From Pseudomonadales bacterium (GTDB taxonomy: Bacteria; Pseudomonadota; Gammaproteobacteria; Pseudomonadales; UBA3067): a DNA stretch of 9,526 nt. Under the pieces are notes generated by a model. It was not told the origin of the DNA. It did no database searches and saw only the letters and a program-made list of their open reading frames with translations. A program made the position numbers and the translations under genes. Where the stretch lies: assembly GCA_016763235.1 (NCBI GenBank), contig JAESUE010000300.1, forward strand, positions 1 to 9,526. The letters run 5' to 3'. Below are positions 7,756 through 9,526 of the stretch, piece after piece. The first letter of the stretch is position 1; the number at the start of each line of letters is the position of its first letter.

Positions 7756-7772
7756 GCGCATTTGAAATGCGC
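7756..7772. repeat. Inverted repeat in the hydrolase leader, candidate operator
   Basis: GCGCATTT and AAATGCGC flank a single central base, giving an 8+8 perfect inverted repeat 20 bases before the hydrolase start codon and downstream of its predicted promoter. It has the size and symmetry of a dimeric repressor site. It does not match operators I recall for FadR or PsrA. In RNA the short loop would make a poor hairpin, so a DNA site is favoured. Confidence 0.5.
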
Positions 7773-7797
7773 ACCCGCACCTCATGACTTGTCGCCC

Positions 7798-7826
7798 ATA
7801 ATCCATCGACGATACTCGAAGGTCAA
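7798..7826 (-). promoter_or_regulatory. Candidate sigma-70 promoter of the hydrolase gene
   Basis: On the minus strand TTGACC (7821-7826; 5/6 match) and GATTAT (7798-7803; 4/6 match) are separated by 17 bases. The predicted transcript start is near 7791, giving a leader of about 55 bases that contains the inverted repeat at 7756-7772 and the ribosome binding site. Confidence 0.45.
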
Positions 7827-7902
7827 CAGGCGCGTTTATCATCCACACACTGAGTTTTATCCCCAATATCTAATTTCAAGGATCTAGCCATCCAAATCAG
7901 CA

Positions 7903-7922
7903 TTAATTAGAAAAGTAATTAA
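7903..7922. repeat. AT-rich inverted repeat upstream of the HTH-receiver gene
   Basis: TTAATTA and TAATTAA flank a six-base spacer in the otherwise plain 291-base region between the divergent hydrolase and regulator genes. It could be a regulator site or an UP-like AT-rich element. In such AT-rich sequence, chance symmetry is also plausible. Confidence 0.35.
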
Positions 7923-7943
7923 ATAATCATAATTGGCAAAACT

Positions 7944-7956
7944 GGCAAGCCTTGCC
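7944..7956. repeat. Inverted repeat overlapping a candidate -35 element
   Basis: GGCAAG and CTTGCC flank one central base, and GGCAA occurs again at 7935-7939. The right arm overlaps the TTGCCT hexamer (7952-7957) that could serve as a -35 element for the downstream regulator gene. This is where a repressor, perhaps the regulator itself, would be expected to bind. Confidence 0.35.
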
Positions 7957-8009
7957 TACTCTAAAGAAGAGCGTATCAATTGTTGCACCCCGCAGGCATT
8001 CGTTAAAAT
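7952..8009 (+). promoter_or_regulatory. Candidate promoters of the HTH-receiver gene
   Basis: Two overlapping possibilities exist. TTGCCT (7952-7957) with TATCAA (7974-7979), spacing 16, matches 4/6 and 4/6 and gives a leader of about 40 bases. TTGTTG (7980-7985) with TAAAAT (8004-8009), spacing 18, matches 3/6 and 5/6 but leaves a leader of only about 12 bases. I favour the first slightly; neither is strong. Confidence 0.3.
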
Positions 8010-8027
8010 AAAGAGCTGTATCAAGAC

Positions 8028-8633
8028 ATGGAATCAACCCAAAAAACCTTCGTCACCACGCGTAAAGCAGCAGATATGCTAGATGTTTCCCTTAGCACCA
8101 TACAACTTTGGGCAGACAAAGGTTTACTTAAACTTTGGACCACTGAGGGTGGCCATAGGCGCATCATTAAAAGCTCTATCGAAGAAATGCTACATCGCAG
8201 AGATTTATCAGCAGAAGAAAAACAAACACCTGCCAGCCATGAACTCAGTGTTCTCGTGGTAGAAGATGACCCCGCCCAACAAAAAATATACCAGCAACAA
8301 TTTGCAGCCCGTTCACTGCCGATTAATCTCATTCTGAGCAACAGTGGTTTTGAAGGTTTGATTCAAATTGGTCGCTACACCCCCGACATTATTATTACAG
8401 ACCTGAATATGCCCGACATGGACGGCTTTGAATTAGTCCGAGCGCTAGAGAATGTTCCAGAGCTACAAAATTGCCTCATTGTTGCGGTCAGTAGTTTGGA
8501 TCAATGGGAAATAGAAAAGCGCGGAGGCTTACCAGAAAGAGTCTCTGTCTACGCCAAACCTATCCCTTTTAATATTCTTGTTGATCTTATCCGCGAACGA
8601 TGCAAAGAAACCCCAAGAGTTATTTCTCAATAG
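8028..8633 (+). CDS. MerR/excisionase-like HTH protein fused to a response-regulator receiver domain
   Basis: A 201-residue, probably cytosolic regulator. Residues 8-46 form a winged helix of the MerR/excisionase type: FVTTRKAADMLDVSLSTIQL, then the wing marker GGHRRI at 41-46. After a short acidic linker, residues 72-195 form a CheY-like receiver with the acidic pair E79/D80 plus D81, the phospho-acceptor D125 in TDLNMPDMDG, S155 at the switch position and K177-P178. All phosphorylation residues are present, so it should be modified by a histidine kinase. The HTH precedes the receiver, the reverse of the OmpR or NarL order. No kinase is visible upstream, so the partner may be the next gene's product or encoded elsewhere. 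The start is set by alignment of the HTH; the ribosome site is weak. Target genes are unknown. Confidence 0.88.
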   Translation: MESTQKTFVTTRKAADMLDVSLSTIQLWADKGLLKLWTTEGGHRRIIKSSIEEMLHRRDLSAEEKQTPASHELSVLVVEDDPAQQKIYQQQFAARSLPINLILSNSGFEGLIQIGRYTPDIIITDLNMPDMDGFELVRALENVPELQNCLIVAVSSLDQWEIEKRGGLPERVSVYAKPIPFNILVDLIRERCKETPRVISQ

Positions 8634-8671
8634 CACAATAACCGCGTGTGACTTGTGGTCATTGTGCTATT
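8629..8671 (+). repeat. Long-range inverted repeat spanning the regulator stop codon
   Basis: AATAGCACAAT (8629-8639, containing the TAG stop of the HTH-receiver gene) is perfectly complementary to ATTGTGCTATT (8661-8671), with a 21-base loop. The right arm is shared with the palindrome at 8664-8697, so the two hairpins exclude one another in RNA. Confidence 0.7.
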
Positions 8672-8703
8672 GTTTGACTTAAGTCAAACAATAGCACCAT
8701 TTT
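8664..8703 (+). terminator. 34-base perfect palindrome followed by a short T-run; terminator, attenuator or operator
   Basis: Positions 8664-8697 are a perfect palindrome with 17-base arms centred at 8680/8681. In RNA this gives a stem of about 15 pairs with a tight TTAA loop, followed by CATTTT. The stem is AT-rich except for its GTGC/GCAC base, and the T-run is short, so termination would be partial at best. It ends 16 bases before the next start codon, just before that gene's ribosome binding site (AGGTGA, 8704-8709). Full DNA symmetry also suits a protein-binding site. Confidence 0.45.
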
Positions 8704-8713
8704 AGGTGAAAAC

Positions 8714-9526
8714 ATGGGGTCAACGAAACAGCTTATCTTTCTATATGGTAAGCGTGAAGAAAACACAGCACGCTTATCCCCAAGCCTTAAAAATAACCAC
8801 TTTTCAGTTCAGGATTTTTTTGACTTAGAAACGCTTGAGAGCAGGCTTAGCGAACAACCCTTCGCGTTAATATTTACTGCCGGTTCTTACGGTGCCATTG
8901 ACGACCTAAAAAAACTCAAACAGCGCTTAAACTCTAATTTCGATTCACTTCCCTTGATCATCATCGTTAATGAAGAAGACAATATAGAAGCGCGTATCGC
9001 CGCAGCAAATGCCGGCGCTGATTTTTTCTTTAGAAAGCCTGTTATCCCTCATCAGCTTATACAATGTTTAAGGCAGCAAGAAGATCTATTAAGGGCTCCT
9101 TCTCCCCGCATTCTTATCCTTGATGATAAAACCCGTCGACTAGAAAGTTACCATCAATTTCTCAATCAATCAGCGGTGGAGACTCTGCTTCTCAAGGATC
9201 CCTACGCCTTAACTAACGCCCTCGATGAATTTAAGCCTGATCTATTGCTGATGGAATGCGATATCTCTCCACTTTCAGCGAAAAATATAAGCCAGGTTAT
9301 TAAACAAAGTTTTTCGTGGAAACATATTGGTATATTAATTCTCACGAACCAGCCTGATATCGCTCAGCAAAATATCGCCATAGATTGCTGCGCTGATATC
9401 TTGCTCATTAAACCGGTGGGTCCTTCTCACCTCCTTTCGGTTATTAAAAATAAGGCACTTCGCGCTCGCGCCAGCTCGCAGACCAGGCGTAACCTCGACC
9501 ACTCCCTAAGAGAAATCGAGTTTCAG
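8714..9526 (+). CDS. Tandem receiver-like signalling protein, N-terminal part (runs off window)
   Basis: An open frame of 271 codons that continues past the right edge. The ATG has AGGTGA four bases upstream. Residues 5-123 resemble a receiver fold ending in AGADFFFRKPV, with K108-P109 kept, but the acidic pocket is replaced by YGKREEN and the phospho-acceptor position falls in ALIFTAG, so it cannot be phosphorylated normally. Residues 131-249 are a second receiver with D137/D138 and K233-P234, but E181 where Asp should be (LLLMEC). A basic helix-like stretch (RARASSQTRRNLDHSLREIEFQ in the last 22 residues, quoted here only by its RAR and NLDHSLREIEF parts) then begins a linker. In such proteins a PAS, GGDEF/EAL or histidine-kinase region often follows, but none is visible here. 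It lies 81 bases after the HTH-receiver gene and is probably cotranscribed with it, subject to the intervening hairpins. Confidence 0.82.
   Translation, partial: MGSTKQLIFLYGKREENTARLSPSLKNNHFSVQDFFDLETLESRLSEQPFALIFTAGSYGAIDDLKKLKQRLNSNFDSLPLIIIVNEEDNIEARIAAANAGADFFFRKPVIPHQLIQCLRQQEDLLRAPSPRILILDDKTRRLESYHQFLNQSAVETLLLKDPYALTNALDEFKPDLLLMECDISPLSAKNISQVIKQSFSWKHIGILILTNQPDIAQQNIAIDCCADILLIKPVGPSHLLSVIKNKALRARASSQTRRNLDHSLREIEFQ

Noticed and set aside
7935..7956. Sigma-54-like TGGCA...TTGC element upstream of the HTH-receiver gene
   Set aside because: The spacing between GG and GC is 8 bases instead of the required 10, and the sequence is better explained as an inverted repeat.
1..9526. CRISPR array, transposon ends, tRNA or rRNA genes
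   Set aside because: No regularly spaced repeats, transposase-like frames or recognisable RNA gene sequences were seen on either strand.

Overview
The window looks like chromosomal DNA of a gammaproteobacterium, probably a marine or saprophytic relative of Pseudomonas and Cellvibrio. This rests on the gene order glnE-ilvE-waaF, on IlvE and GlnE proteins of gammaproteobacterial type, and on a moderate GC content of roughly 45-53% in the lines I counted by eye. The genus assignment is inference. I see no rRNA, tRNA, insertion sequence, prophage or CRISPR array, and no gene-free stretch longer than about 290 bases.

The left half (107-5102) is a minus-strand block: glnE (glutamine synthetase adenylyltransferase/adenylyl-removing enzyme), ilvE (branched-chain aminotransferase) and a heptosyltransferase of the WaaF type. 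The first two genes join nitrogen control to amino-acid metabolism, and the third belongs to LPS inner-core assembly. The heptosyltransferase ends tail to tail against the last codons of an unidentified plus-strand gene. It is recognisable by its overall fold and C-terminal cysteine cluster, but several normally conserved active-site positions are altered.

In the middle, a sodium/dicarboxylate (glutamate-type) symporter (5218-6504, plus) starts divergently from glnE. It converges on a minus-strand 3-hydroxyisobutyryl-CoA hydrolase gene (6618-7736) of valine breakdown. The 113-base gap between them holds a direct repeat and a 16-base perfect palindrome. The hydrolase has a plausible sigma-70 promoter and a near-perfect inverted repeat just upstream of its ribosome binding site.

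The right end (8028-9526, plus) is a signalling unit and the most interesting part. A small protein with an N-terminal MerR/excisionase-like winged helix and a C-terminal phospho-receiver domain precedes a second gene that leaves the window. The second gene begins with two receiver-like domains. The first lacks the acidic pocket and the phospho-acceptor, and the second has Glu in place of the phospho-Asp. The 80 bases between the genes hold an unusual nested inverted-repeat structure: a 34-base perfect palindrome, one arm of which can pair instead with an upstream repeat overlapping the first gene's stop codon. This could be an attenuator, a terminator or an operator.
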